The position numbers and the translations under genes are program-made. Positions 35,198-44,174 of a stretch of DNA of 64,000 nucleotides are shown piece by piece. The notes under the pieces were generated by a model. It saw nothing but the letters and a program-made list of their open reading frames with translations. It searched no databases and was not told the DNA's origin. Each line of letters opens with the position of its first letter. Position 1 is the stretch's first letter. The DNA comes from Simiduia curdlanivorans (lineage in GTDB: Bacteria; Pseudomonadota; Gammaproteobacteria; Pseudomonadales; Cellvibrionaceae). The DNA lies in NCBI RefSeq assembly GCF_030409605.1, contig NZ_JAUFQG010000004.1:434001-498000 (forward strand), given 5' to 3'.

Positions 35198-35229
35198 CTG
35201 TCAACCTAAAAATGGATTTTGGTTAACTA
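35198..35229 (-). promoter_or_regulatory. BirA operator overlapping the bioB promoter
   Basis: CTGTCAACC (35198-35206) and GGTTAACTA (35221-35229) are inverted half-sites separated by 14 bases. The proteobacterial BirA consensus is TTGTAAACC-N14/15-GGTTTACAA. On the minus strand the right-hand base set of the left half-site forms a perfect TTGACA -35 box, with GAAAAT 18 bases later as a plausible -10, so bound BirA would block bioB transcription. The site also abuts the comF start codon at 35232. Confidence 0.6.
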
Positions 35230-35231
35230 AT

Positions 35232-35948
35232 ATGAAAGGACGCTTCCAACCCCTGCGCTGGCTGACTCAGCTAAGCCATTATTTGCCCGGCCGCTGCCTG
35301 CTCTGCGATTGCCCCTTCGACGATGGCGCGGCGCTATTCTGTTCTGCCTGCTTAGACGACCTACCGGTGAATGATTGCGCTTGTTACCAATGCGCACTGC
35401 CACTGGCCACTCCCGGCTATTGCGCCGCCTGCCTAGATCAACCGCCAAGTTTCGACAAAACCGTGGCACCCTTTCGCTACCAGGCGCCGCTGGCAACACT
35501 CATTAACCGCTGGAAACACCAGGGCGATAGTCGGCCACTGAATACCCTGATCGATAGCCTAAGGAACCAGCTATTGCAGGAATACCAACAGACTGACTGG
35601 CCCGATCTTTTGCTGCCCGTGCCCCTGCCATGGCGGCGCCGACTGGTGCGCGGCTTCAATCAAACCGAGCAAATGAGCAAGCTGCTAAGCCGGCACTTAA
35701 ACATTCCGAGCAATCATCAGCTGTTGCGCGCCAAGGGCGGCGAGCACAGTCAGCAGGGCCTGAATCGCAAGCAGCGGCTAGGCAATTTGGCCGGTCGCTT
35801 TACGCTGAGGGAAAAGGTGACAGCCGAGCACGTGGCGCTGGTCGACGACGTCATGACCACCGGCGCAACCGCGTCTTATTTAGCGAAATTACTGCAAGAT
35901 GCCGGCGTAAAGCGGGTAGATGTCTGGCTGATCGCGCGCACACCTTGA
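35232..35948 (+). CDS. ComF family protein (phosphoribosyltransferase-like)
   Basis: A 238-residue protein with an N-terminal zinc-finger-like double CxxC region (CLLCDCPF, FCSACLDD, CYQCALPL, YCAACL) and a C-terminal PRTase-type domain whose PRPP loop is VALVDDVMTTGATASYLAKLL. ComF relatives (GntX in E. coli) are involved in DNA uptake and use of DNA as nutrient. The frame extends upstream to 35079 across the bio promoter; ATG 35232 directly precedes the family N-terminus (LPGRCLLC). Divergent from bioB, as gntX/comF often is. Confidence 0.88.
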   Translation: MKGRFQPLRWLTQLSHYLPGRCLLCDCPFDDGAALFCSACLDDLPVNDCACYQCALPLATPGYCAACLDQPPSFDKTVAPFRYQAPLATLINRWKHQGDSRPLNTLIDSLRNQLLQEYQQTDWPDLLLPVPLPWRRRLVRGFNQTEQMSKLLSRHLNIPSNHQLLRAKGGEHSQQGLNRKQRLGNLAGRFTLREKVTAEHVALVDDVMTTGATASYLAKLLQDAGVKRVDVWLIARTP

Positions 35949-36157
35949 CTTAGCAGTCACCCTTGCAGCGGTAAAATTGACCAGAATACCAAGTATTTAC
36001 GACCATTAAGGCCGGATGTTTCCAGCCCGCGGCTGGACGGCACCGGCTGCATCAGCGACAATTTTCAGTCTTGTCGATGTTGCAGGCGGCAGCCCCTGCG
36101 ATTTCTTGCCAGTGACGGCAAACATCATTATTCAGCCCTTTTTGTACAGGCATCTAT

Positions 36158-37285
36158 ATGAGCAACCCCACCATTGTGATTAGCGGCAGCGGCCTTTGGA
36201 CGCCCCCAAACAGCATCTCGAACGAGGAGTTAGTAACCGCTTACAACGGCTGGGCAGACCAATTCAACGCCCAGAATGCCACCGCTATCGAGGCCGGCGA
36301 GATTGCCGCCAAGCCTCATTCAAGCGCCGAGTTCATCGAAAAAGCCTCGGGTATCAAAAGCCGCTATGTCTACGCCAAAGAAGGCATCTGCGACATTAAC
36401 CGCATGACACCAAGCATCCCCGCGCGCGCCGATGACGAGTTGAGCCATCAAGCTGAAATGGCCCTAGCGGCGGCGAAAGATGCACTCAAAGCGGCCAACA
36501 AAAAGCCTGAAGATATCGACGCCGTGATAGTGTCTTGCGCCTACACCCAGCGCTCTTACCCAGCCATAGCCATCGAAGTGCAAGCGGCGCTGGGCATTCA
36601 AGGTTTCGGTTTCGACATGTTAGTGGCCTGCTCTGCCGCCACCTTTGGCTTACATCGCGCCTACGACTCGGTCGCCTCTGGCTCGGCCCGCGCGGTGCTG
36701 GTGATCAACCCAGAGCTAACCTCGCCGCAACTCAACTTCACCGACCGCGACAGCCATTTTATTTTCGGCGACGTGGCCACCGCCATGGTGATCGAGCGCG
36801 CCGAGACCTGCACCAGCGAACACAGCTTCGAGATACTAAACATTAAAGCCGTGACCAGCTTTTCCAATAACATTCGCTCAAACTTTGGCTATACCGCACG
36901 CGCGCACGATACCGAGCCCTTCGGCGTAGACAATCTGTTCCACCAAGAGGGCCGCAAGGTTTTCAAAGAAGTTTGCCCAATGGCCGCCGACCACATCAGC
37001 AGTCAGCTGGAGGGCCTTGGCTTAACCAATAGCGATGTGCGCCGCTGGTGGCTGCATCAGGCCAATATCAACATGAATAACCTGATCGTGAAAAAATTGC
37101 TCGGCCGCGACGCCAGCGCCGACGAAGCCCCCATCGTGCTCGATCGCTATGCCAACACCGCATCGGCCGGCTCACTGATCGCCTTTAATTTGCACCACAA
37201 AGACCTCAAAGCGGGCGACACTGGCGTACTCTGCTCTTTTGGTGCAGGCTACTCCATTGGCAGCTTGGTGCTGCGTAAGCGCTAA
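36158..37285 (+). CDS. beta-ketoacyl-ACP synthase III-type enzyme
   Basis: The 375-residue thiolase-fold condensing enzyme has the FabH-type triad: Cys158 in MLVACSAATFG, His300 in WWLHQANINMNNLI, Asn333 in YANTASAG, and ends with LCSFGAGYSIGSLVLRKR. It is longer than FabH (about 317) because of an N-terminal insertion (~30-90) and so belongs to the larger KASIII-like group found in pseudomonads, some of which load fatty-acid degradation products into synthesis. Exact substrate is unknown. A clean intrinsic terminator follows. Confidence 0.87.
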   Translation: MSNPTIVISGSGLWTPPNSISNEELVTAYNGWADQFNAQNATAIEAGEIAAKPHSSAEFIEKASGIKSRYVYAKEGICDINRMTPSIPARADDELSHQAEMALAAAKDALKAANKKPEDIDAVIVSCAYTQRSYPAIAIEVQAALGIQGFGFDMLVACSAATFGLHRAYDSVASGSARAVLVINPELTSPQLNFTDRDSHFIFGDVATAMVIERAETCTSEHSFEILNIKAVTSFSNNIRSNFGYTARAHDTEPFGVDNLFHQEGRKVFKEVCPMAADHISSQLEGLGLTNSDVRRWWLHQANINMNNLIVKKLLGRDASADEAPIVLDRYANTASAGSLIAFNLHHKDLKAGDTGVLCSFGAGYSIGSLVLRKR

Positions 37286-37322
37286 GCCAAACTGAGTTGC
37301 AACTCAAACCGGGTGCATACAG

Positions 37323-37350
37323 AGGGAGCTAAGCTCCCTTTTTTGTTTTT
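37323..37350 (+). terminator. Rho-independent terminator after the KASIII-like gene
   Basis: AGGGAGC-TAA-GCTCCCT forms a 7-bp stem with a three-base loop, followed by TTTTTGTTTTT. It lies 37 bases after the stop at 37285. Confidence 0.92.
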
Positions 37351-37383
37351 GTTAATACACACCATTTATATTTAGGCGCGCAC

Positions 37384-38406
37384 TTGGCAAATATCGCTTT
37401 ATCCAATGACGACGACACACCCATTGTGGCCACCAACCACCCCTACGCGGCGCTAACGCCCGATGCGGTGATGGATGCCGTAGAAAGTACTGGCTTGCTC
37501 ACCGATGCCCGAGTATTTGCCCTCAACAGCTATGAAAACCGCGTCTACCAAGTGGGTATAGAGGGTGGCACCCCCATCATTGCCAAGTTTTACCGGCCCG
37601 AGCGCTGGAGCCGCGACCAAATTTTAGAAGAGCACAGCTTTACTCAAGAATTGGCCGACGCCGGCTTGTCGGTGGTGCCGCCCATGATCGACCCGCTCAC
37701 CGGTAGCTTGCATCGGTTTGGCGACTTCGATTTTGCCCTGTTCAAGCGCCAAGGTGGCCACGCGCCCGAGCTGGAAAACTTCGACCACCTGCAGGCCATC
37801 GGCAGAGCTATGGGGCGCTTGCACGCCGTGGGCAAGGCCAAACCTTTTAGCCACCGCCCGAGCCTAAGCATCGACAGTTTCGGCCACCAAAGCGTCGATT
37901 TTCTCACCCATAACTTTATCCCCAAGCCGCTACTGCCGGCTTATACCAGCTTGTGTAAAGACTTGCTCGAGCGGATTGAAAGCGCCTTCCAGCGCCTGCC
38001 AGCCAAAAGCCTACGCCTGCACGGCGACTGCCACCCTGGCAATATTTTGTGGCGCGACGACACGCCCCACCTGGTCGACTTCGACGATGCCCGCACTGGC
38101 CCCGCGGTGCAAGATATCTGGATGCTGCTCTCGGGCGAGCGCCAACAACAACTGGCCCAACTGTCGGAAATCATCGAAGGCTATGAGATATTTTGCGATT
38201 TCGACCCGGCCGAACTCGGCCTCATTGAGAGCCTGCGCTGCCTGCGCATCATGCACTACAGCGCCTGGCTGGCACGGCGCTGGCAAGATCCCGCGTTCCC
38301 AAAAACCTTTCCGTGGTTTAATACCGAGCGCTACTGGGCCGAACACATACTAGAATTACGCGAGCAGATGTCGGCGCTGCAAGAGGAACCATTAAGGTTG
38401 TTTTGA
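37384..38406 (+). CDS. srkA: stress response serine/threonine protein kinase YihE/SrkA
   Basis: The 340-residue protein matches the YihE family of choline-kinase-fold protein kinases: ALNSYENRVYQVGIEGG near the N-terminus, IAKFYRPERWSRDQILEEH with the catalytic Lys, LHGDCHPGNILWRDD as the Brenner-type catalytic loop and LVDFDDARTGPAVQDIWML as the metal-binding DFD. In E. coli the kinase counters MazEF-linked and oxidative stress death. Start is TTG with AGG seven bases upstream; no ATG is better placed. The stop overlaps the next ATG (TGATG). Confidence 0.9.
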   Translation: MANIALSNDDDTPIVATNHPYAALTPDAVMDAVESTGLLTDARVFALNSYENRVYQVGIEGGTPIIAKFYRPERWSRDQILEEHSFTQELADAGLSVVPPMIDPLTGSLHRFGDFDFALFKRQGGHAPELENFDHLQAIGRAMGRLHAVGKAKPFSHRPSLSIDSFGHQSVDFLTHNFIPKPLLPAYTSLCKDLLERIESAFQRLPAKSLRLHGDCHPGNILWRDDTPHLVDFDDARTGPAVQDIWMLLSGERQQQLAQLSEIIEGYEIFCDFDPAELGLIESLRCLRIMHYSAWLARRWQDPAFPKTFPWFNTERYWAEHILELREQMSALQEEPLRLF

Positions 38407-39002
38407 TGATTATTGAAGCGGCTAAGCCAGAAGATTGCGACGCCTTAGTGCCCTTAATTTTTAGCTCCGGGCCAGTGACCTTTGACTATGTATTTCTCAA
38501 CGCAGCTGAAGACTTCTTGCACGCAACGCTGCCCAAAACCTCGAGCAGCTTCAGCTATTGCGCCCACTGGGTCGCGCGCGAAACGGAAACCCGTAACGCC
38601 TGCGCCAGCATCAGTTTATACACCCGCGCCGAGCACGATGCCCGCCACAACGGCAATATAGGCGCCCTGCTCAGTTGGGGCGGCTGGCGCTCGCCGCTGA
38701 TTATCGTCAAGGGTTTGAAAGTTGAGGCGCTCATTCCGCCACCGCCGCCCGGCACCTTACACATTGCTCACCTCGGCGTAGCGCCCACTATGCGCAGCCA
38801 AGGTTTGGGAGTGGAATTAATTCGCTATGCGGAAACCAAGGCGCGGGCGCAAAATATTCACTCGCTGAGTCTGGATGTCTCGGCCCAAAATCCGAGGGCA
38901 CAGGCGCTCTATGAACGCTTAGGCTTTGTGGTAAAACACACCAATATCAGCAAGATCAATGTGCTAGCCGATCACCACTATATGGAAAAGCCGCTCGACT
39001 AA
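38406..39002 (+). CDS. GNAT family N-acetyltransferase
   Basis: The 198-residue protein has a GNAT fold with motif A HIAHLGVAPTMRSQGLGVELIRYAE (R-x-x-G-x-G/A acetyl-CoA loop RSQGLG) and motif B LSLDVSAQNPRAQALYERLGFV. Substrate is unknown; the closest general resemblance is to small-molecule or RimI-like acetyltransferases. Start ATG 38406 overlaps the srkA stop by one base, so both are made from one transcript. Confidence 0.85.
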   Translation: MIIEAAKPEDCDALVPLIFSSGPVTFDYVFLNAAEDFLHATLPKTSSSFSYCAHWVARETETRNACASISLYTRAEHDARHNGNIGALLSWGGWRSPLIIVKGLKVEALIPPPPPGTLHIAHLGVAPTMRSQGLGVELIRYAETKARAQNIHSLSLDVSAQNPRAQALYERLGFVVKHTNISKINVLADHHYMEKPLD

Positions 39003-39097
39003 AACGGCGCCCACTGCGCAATTTTTAAGACCAGCATTTCCCTATCCTTTAGCAGCGAGCCATAATAGGCATTTGCGGCACAACGAAAGGAACTGCT

Positions 39098-39946
39098 ATG
39101 AGCCCCATCTCTGCGGCCAAACACAGATCAAATGATGCAGGTCAGCTCACCGACCCCGTCTGGTATCACATTCGCAAGCAGACCCAAAGCCAAGCCATTG
39201 AAGAGCCAATTTTGGCCTCTTTTCTGCACGCCACCGTGCTCAATCACGACAGTTTCGAAGGCGCCCTCAGCTTTCATTTAGCCAACAAGTTAGACAGCCC
39301 AATGGCACCGGCGATGATGGTGCGCGAAGTCATTACCGAAGCCATGCAAGCCGACCCCAGTATTGCCCAAGCGGCGCGCGCCGACCTAAACGCCATCGAC
39401 ACCCGCGATTCAGCTTGCTGTTCTTTGGCCGCACCCTTTCTCTACTTTAAGGGCTTTCACGCACTTCAGTGCCACCGCATTGCACACTGGCTCTGGACCC
39501 ATCAACGGCAATCCTTAGCCCTGTTCCTGCAAAACCGGAGTTCTCAAGTCTTTGCCGTAGACATTCACCCAGCCGCACGCATAGGTAAGGGCATCATGCT
39601 CGACCACGCCACGGGTATCGTTATCGGCGAAACCGCGGTGGTAGAGGACAACGTGTCAATCATGCAATCGGTGACCTTGGGCGGCACCGGCAAAGCCTCG
39701 GGCGACAGGCATCCAAAAGTTCGCCAAGGCGTATTAATCAGTGCCGGGGCAACAGTGCTGGGAAATATTGAGATTGGCGAAGGCGCTAAAGTGGGCGCCG
39801 GCAGCGTGGTACTGAAGTCCGTCGATCCGCACACCACCGTCGCCGGCGTTCCCGCTGTGCTGGTTGGGCGCTGCTTAACGGATCAACCAGCGCTCGACAT
39901 GAACCACGAGCTGGCCTGTCAGGGCGAATGTCCGGACAAAAACTAA
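39098..39946 (+). CDS. cysE: serine O-acetyltransferase
   Basis: The 282-residue enzyme acetylates L-serine with acetyl-CoA, committing it to cysteine synthesis. It has the N-terminal helical CysE domain (DPVWYHIRKQTQSQAIEEPILASFLHATVLNH) and the C-terminal left-handed beta-helix built of hexapeptide repeats (IHPAARIGKGIMLDHATGIVIGETAVVEDNVSIMQSVTLGG, split over many turns), with catalytic His in LDHATG and GVPA near the end. The long C-terminal tail is the cysteine feedback region in E. coli CysE (273 residues). AAAGGAA stands before the ATG. Confidence 0.94.
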   Translation: MSPISAAKHRSNDAGQLTDPVWYHIRKQTQSQAIEEPILASFLHATVLNHDSFEGALSFHLANKLDSPMAPAMMVREVITEAMQADPSIAQAARADLNAIDTRDSACCSLAAPFLYFKGFHALQCHRIAHWLWTHQRQSLALFLQNRSSQVFAVDIHPAARIGKGIMLDHATGIVIGETAVVEDNVSIMQSVTLGGTGKASGDRHPKVRQGVLISAGATVLGNIEIGEGAKVGAGSVVLKSVDPHTTVAGVPAVLVGRCLTDQPALDMNHELACQGECPDKN

Positions 39947-40140
39947 TCAATCATTCGGGTTTAGCACTATCGTTCAGCTATTTTTGGCCTGTATACTAGC
40001 GATTGTCGACGAATGTGCTCAAGACAGATGAGATAAATACAGAAAGACACATATAAACCTAGAAATACCACATAAAGAGATTAGGCGGATCTTCGCACTC
40101 CTCCCTATACTTCTCTCATGGACGAATATAAGCAGCACTC

Positions 40141-41919
40141 ATGAGTTTTGACGAGACCCTAACACAATTGCTTGGACGGCTGACGCTGCCGCCCCAGAAC
40201 CTTAACATCTTAAGTTTCTGCCACAGCACCAAGGCTGCGCCCGTTAAAATTTGGGCGGAATCGCTGCCTGCTACCCGTATCAGTTTTAGCAGTGTGCAGC
40301 TCTATACCGCGCTGCCGGAAATCGCGCGCCTAAGCACCGACCCGCTCACTCGGCTCGACATGCTTGAAAGTGTTCGACCTTATGTTCAGCAATGCATCCA
40401 AGGCTTGGGCAGAAACTTTCTCAACCAACCCATCATTTTGCCGGAAGGCGCCGTTAAAACCGCCATTGTTGCCCAAGCACTGCAAAAACATATTACCAAT
40501 GGCTACATAGTGGTCGCGCGCGATCTGGCATTACAAAACCCCAAGGGCGCCGCACTGCAACAGTTAGACTTAGCCTTACATCGCGCCATAAACGGCCTAG
40601 CCTACATGTTGATGCGCGGTTACCAGCTCTATACGCCGGTGCCCAATGGCGTCTGGCTTGAACTGCATACCTTGTTTGCCATTGCCGAGCTGATGCAGCG
40701 CAGCGACCAACTGGTGCCGGACTCGCGCCTTGAGTACGTGCCAGCGACCACCATACGGCAAGCCTATTTAAGGCCACTGCTATTAGCCTGCGCGCGTCCC
40801 AATCAGTTGCGCCAACAAGAAGTTCAGCAAACCTTCGAAGCGCTGGAATTGTGGACCCCCTTTAGTTACATCAAAACCGGCACGCAGGAAAATCGGCTGT
40901 TTGCGGTGGATAGCCAAGACGACATTCAACCGGTGTATAAAAGCCGACTAAATCCGAAAAATCCAAGCGCGGTTTTTGAACTGGATCTCGAGGAGTTGGT
41001 CACCGGTTTAAAACGGCAGCTAGAGCTAAAAGACGAAGACAACGCCATCGTGCGCATCCCCTCGGTCATACCCACGCAATTGATCGAGCATCTGTGCAGC
41101 TGTTGGACGGTGATGCGCCAGCGCTCCTTCGAACGCAGACTGACCCAAGGCGAGCTGCAAGTGACCGTGGGTCTGACCAACTTGCACTACCACTGCGCCA
41201 ATGAAGTTGAGTTTCACGATTTTCTTGCCCACCTAGCACAGAAATTAGAATTCCAGGCCAAGCCCACGCCAGAGCAGTCTGACCCTTGGGCGAACACAGT
41301 CCCGGGCGGCGCCTTTGGCGCACTACCCACGGTAGACTTCTCAGAAGACTGGGACGAAGAGCCGGAGCAAGAGGGTCAAATTGCGCCTGCCCACAACATC
41401 AAAATTATCGATACAAGCCCTGGCGGCTACTGTTTAAATTGGAACGTGGATTCAAACGAAAAATTACGCGCCGGCGATATCGTGGGCGTGCGCGAACCCG
41501 GCCGTATTAAATGGGCTGTCGGCGCCGTGCGCTGGATCAGACAATCGGGCGGGCTAACCCAACTCGGCCTACAAGTTATCGCGCCGCAAGCACAAGCCAC
41601 AGCGCTCTCTATGGTACAACGCACCGGTGAAAACTCGCCCTTTATGCGCGCGCTACGTATTCAAGCATTGAAATCGGTGAACCAGCCCTCATCCCTTATT
41701 ACCGACAGTTTGCCGTTTGTTGAATACTGCAAAGTCAGGGCGCGCGATGGCGATGGCCAGGTGCGACTACAACTCACCAAACGTTTATTTGCCACTGGCT
41801 CATTCAGTCAATTTACCTACCGCATCATCGATGCAGGCGGCGGTAAAAGCGATGCCGGCAAGAAAAGATCGGCCGAAAGCGAGCAGGAAGACTACTCTTC
41901 AGTATGGAAAGACAATTAG
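40141..41919 (+). CDS. large protein with C-terminal PilZ-like domain, partner gene of fimX (PA4958-like)
   Basis: A 592-residue cytoplasmic protein without membrane segments. The first ~380 residues are helical with no motif I recognise. Around 415-490 is a PilZ-like beta-barrel stretch: IKIIDTSPGGYCLNW gives D424-x-S426-x-x-G429, then LRAGDIVGVREPG, WAVGAVRWIRQSGGLTQLGLQVI. No RxxxR arginine motif precedes it, so c-di-GMP binding is doubtful. Position upstream of fimX and serB matches the Pseudomonas gene order in which PA4958 precedes fimX. Its role is unknown; involvement in FimX/type IV pilus c-di-GMP signalling is inferred from context. Confidence 0.7.
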   Translation: MSFDETLTQLLGRLTLPPQNLNILSFCHSTKAAPVKIWAESLPATRISFSSVQLYTALPEIARLSTDPLTRLDMLESVRPYVQQCIQGLGRNFLNQPIILPEGAVKTAIVAQALQKHITNGYIVVARDLALQNPKGAALQQLDLALHRAINGLAYMLMRGYQLYTPVPNGVWLELHTLFAIAELMQRSDQLVPDSRLEYVPATTIRQAYLRPLLLACARPNQLRQQEVQQTFEALELWTPFSYIKTGTQENRLFAVDSQDDIQPVYKSRLNPKNPSAVFELDLEELVTGLKRQLELKDEDNAIVRIPSVIPTQLIEHLCSCWTVMRQRSFERRLTQGELQVTVGLTNLHYHCANEVEFHDFLAHLAQKLEFQAKPTPEQSDPWANTVPGGAFGALPTVDFSEDWDEEPEQEGQIAPAHNIKIIDTSPGGYCLNWNVDSNEKLRAGDIVGVREPGRIKWAVGAVRWIRQSGGLTQLGLQVIAPQAQATALSMVQRTGENSPFMRALRIQALKSVNQPSSLITDSLPFVEYCKVRARDGDGQVRLQLTKRLFATGSFSQFTYRIIDAGGGKSDAGKKRSAESEQEDYSSVWKDN

Positions 41920-42073
41920 TTTGCAAGCGGCAAAGTAGGTTTTCGGGAACCAGCACACAGTTCGCTGTAAAGTACCAAAACTTCTCGAGCTCCTTTGTTG
42001 AGACAGGCTCCGGATTACGTAATATGGCTGGCTTGGCGACAACAGCCTCAATAATACGAATTGATAAGACTCT

Positions 42074-44170
42074 ATGACCCCCAACGATACGATTCGACTA
42101 CTGATACTCAATGACAGCCGCGCCGAAGCAGAGCGGCTGATCAGTATGCTCAATAATGCCGGGCGCAATACCCGTGCTCAACATGTCGATAGCGAAGAGG
42201 CACTGGTCAAATTATTACAGGAACACACTTGGGAGCTAGCCATTGCCGAGGCCGACTCGGAAAACTTTCCCCCCGCCAACGCCGTGCGCCAAATTAAGCG
42301 CCTGAACAAAGATATTCCGGTCATTTTACAAACAGAAACAGAAGGCACCCACGCCATCGTCGACGGCATTCGCCTCGGCGCCGTCGACGTCGTGCGCATG
42401 GACGAAGACCAACATCTTTTGCAAGTAATCACCCGAGAACTAGAAAACCGCGAACATCGCCAGTCGCGCCGCAAAGCCGATCGCAAATTTAAAGAAGCTG
42501 AGCGACGCAGCCAGCAACTACTCGATAGCTCGCGCGATGCCGTGGCCTATGTCCAAGACGGCATGTTCTTGTACGTCAATCAGAGTTTTTCAGAACGCTT
42601 TGGTTACGAAGATCCCGATGACGTGCTGTGTATGCCAACCGTCGATTTGGTTGCGAAAAAAGATCAGAATCAAATCAAGCAATTCCTTAAAGACTTCACC
42701 TTAAAAGGTGACGAGGCCGAATCCACCGACATGGTGTTCGCCGGCATTAGCCAATCGGGCAAACCCGTACAAGTTAAGTTCGAGGTCGTGCACGCGATAT
42801 TCGATGAGGAGCCCTGCATTCAGCTGGTTGCCCGTGCGAGCCAAGTCAACAATGCTGAACTCGAAGCCAAGCTCACGGAGATGAAGCAAAAAGATGTGCA
42901 AACAGGTTTGTACAATCGCCCCTTCTTTATGCAGAAGCTCGAGGCCGCCGTCGATAAGGCCGCAGAAGGTGATGCCGGCTTCACCCTGACTTACATCGAA
43001 GCTGACGCTTTTTTTGATCGCGTTGAATCGGTGCATGGCGTTAGCGTCGCCGACACAGTCATTAAAGATCTATCTAATATATTGGCTAAACACTGCAGCG
43101 ATAAAGAATTGCTCGCCCGCTTTAACGACGACACCTTCGTGCTGCTCTCTCCGGGCACCAGCTCAGACAAACTCGTGTTGCGAGCAAAACGCATTTGCGC
43201 GGAAGTGGCCGAAAAAGTATTTGATGTCAACGGCACCACACTGCAATTAACCGTTACCGCTGGACTTTCGGTCATTTCCGAAACCAGTAAAGATGCCGAG
43301 TCGGTGGTCGATCAAGCATTACAAGCGATCGAAGAGTTGCGCAAGAAAGGCAAAGATGGCAACGGCAACGATGCCCAGCTCTATGAACCGAAACACGACA
43401 CACTAGAAGACGGCCAAGACATTACCAAAGCCATTCAGCGCGCAGTCGACAACAACCGCTTTAAGTTGCTGTTCCAACCCATAATTAGCTTGCGCGGCAA
43501 TGAAAATGAATTGTATGAAGTACTGCTGCGCATGGTCGACGAAAGTGGCAATGACATAGCGCCGGCAAAATTTATTGAAGCAGCGGAAAATATCGGCGCC
43601 ACCACAAAAATTGATCGCTGGGTTATTCTTGAGTCGATAAAGATGTTGTCTGAACACAGAGCCAAGGGCAACAACACCAGCTTGGTCATCAATTTAAGCC
43701 GCCACTCGCTCACCGATGACAGCTTACTACCTTGGCTAGGTGTCGCCTTTAAGGCCGCCAAACTACCTTCCGACGCGCTGCTATTCCAAGTTCGCGAAAT
43801 TGATGTCACCAACCATATGAACGCTGCCAAAGCGTTTTGCGCCGGCTTAGAAAAGCTAAAAACGTCGCTGTGCATTTCCAATTTTGGCTGTGCCATGAAC
43901 CACTTCAACACGCTAAAACATGTACCGGCTCAATTTATAAAAATCGACGGTAGCTTCACCCAAGACGTGCAAAACAGTAGCGAGGATGCAACCTCGTTAA
44001 CCAACATGATCAAAGAGTTACACAAACTCGAGAAGGTTACCGTAGTGCCGTTTGTGGAAAACGCCAACGTTTTATCTACCCTGTGGCAGAGCGGCGTTCA
44101 CTATATTCAAGGTCACTACCTGCAGGGCCCAACAGAAGGCATGAATTACGATTTCAGCATGGACGGCTAA
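42074..44170 (+). CDS. fimX: FimX-like c-di-GMP receptor (REC-like, PAS, degenerate GGDEF and EAL)
   Basis: The 698-residue protein has a receiver-like N-terminus (TIRLLILNDSRAEAERLISMLNNAGR) without the usual Asp pocket, a PAS domain (~150-275), a degenerate GGDEF domain where the signature reads NDDTF (351-355), and a degenerate EAL domain where EAL reads EVL (482-484). P. aeruginosa FimX has the same layout, also with EVL; it binds c-di-GMP without hydrolysing it and controls type IV pilus assembly at the pole. The downstream gene starts 4 bases after its stop; serB follows as in Pseudomonas. Confidence 0.88.
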   Translation: MTPNDTIRLLILNDSRAEAERLISMLNNAGRNTRAQHVDSEEALVKLLQEHTWELAIAEADSENFPPANAVRQIKRLNKDIPVILQTETEGTHAIVDGIRLGAVDVVRMDEDQHLLQVITRELENREHRQSRRKADRKFKEAERRSQQLLDSSRDAVAYVQDGMFLYVNQSFSERFGYEDPDDVLCMPTVDLVAKKDQNQIKQFLKDFTLKGDEAESTDMVFAGISQSGKPVQVKFEVVHAIFDEEPCIQLVARASQVNNAELEAKLTEMKQKDVQTGLYNRPFFMQKLEAAVDKAAEGDAGFTLTYIEADAFFDRVESVHGVSVADTVIKDLSNILAKHCSDKELLARFNDDTFVLLSPGTSSDKLVLRAKRICAEVAEKVFDVNGTTLQLTVTAGLSVISETSKDAESVVDQALQAIEELRKKGKDGNGNDAQLYEPKHDTLEDGQDITKAIQRAVDNNRFKLLFQPIISLRGNENELYEVLLRMVDESGNDIAPAKFIEAAENIGATTKIDRWVILESIKMLSEHRAKGNNTSLVINLSRHSLTDDSLLPWLGVAFKAAKLPSDALLFQVREIDVTNHMNAAKAFCAGLEKLKTSLCISNFGCAMNHFNTLKHVPAQFIKIDGSFTQDVQNSSEDATSLTNMIKELHKLEKVTVVPFVENANVLSTLWQSGVHYIQGHYLQGPTEGMNYDFSMDG

Positions 44171-44174
44171 CGCC

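Noticed and set aside
36001..36120. Several short palindromes between comF and the KASIII-like gene (e.g. CCAGCC-CGC-GGCTGG)
   Set aside because: Short stems without T tract or consensus; may contain a promoter but nothing specific can be supported.
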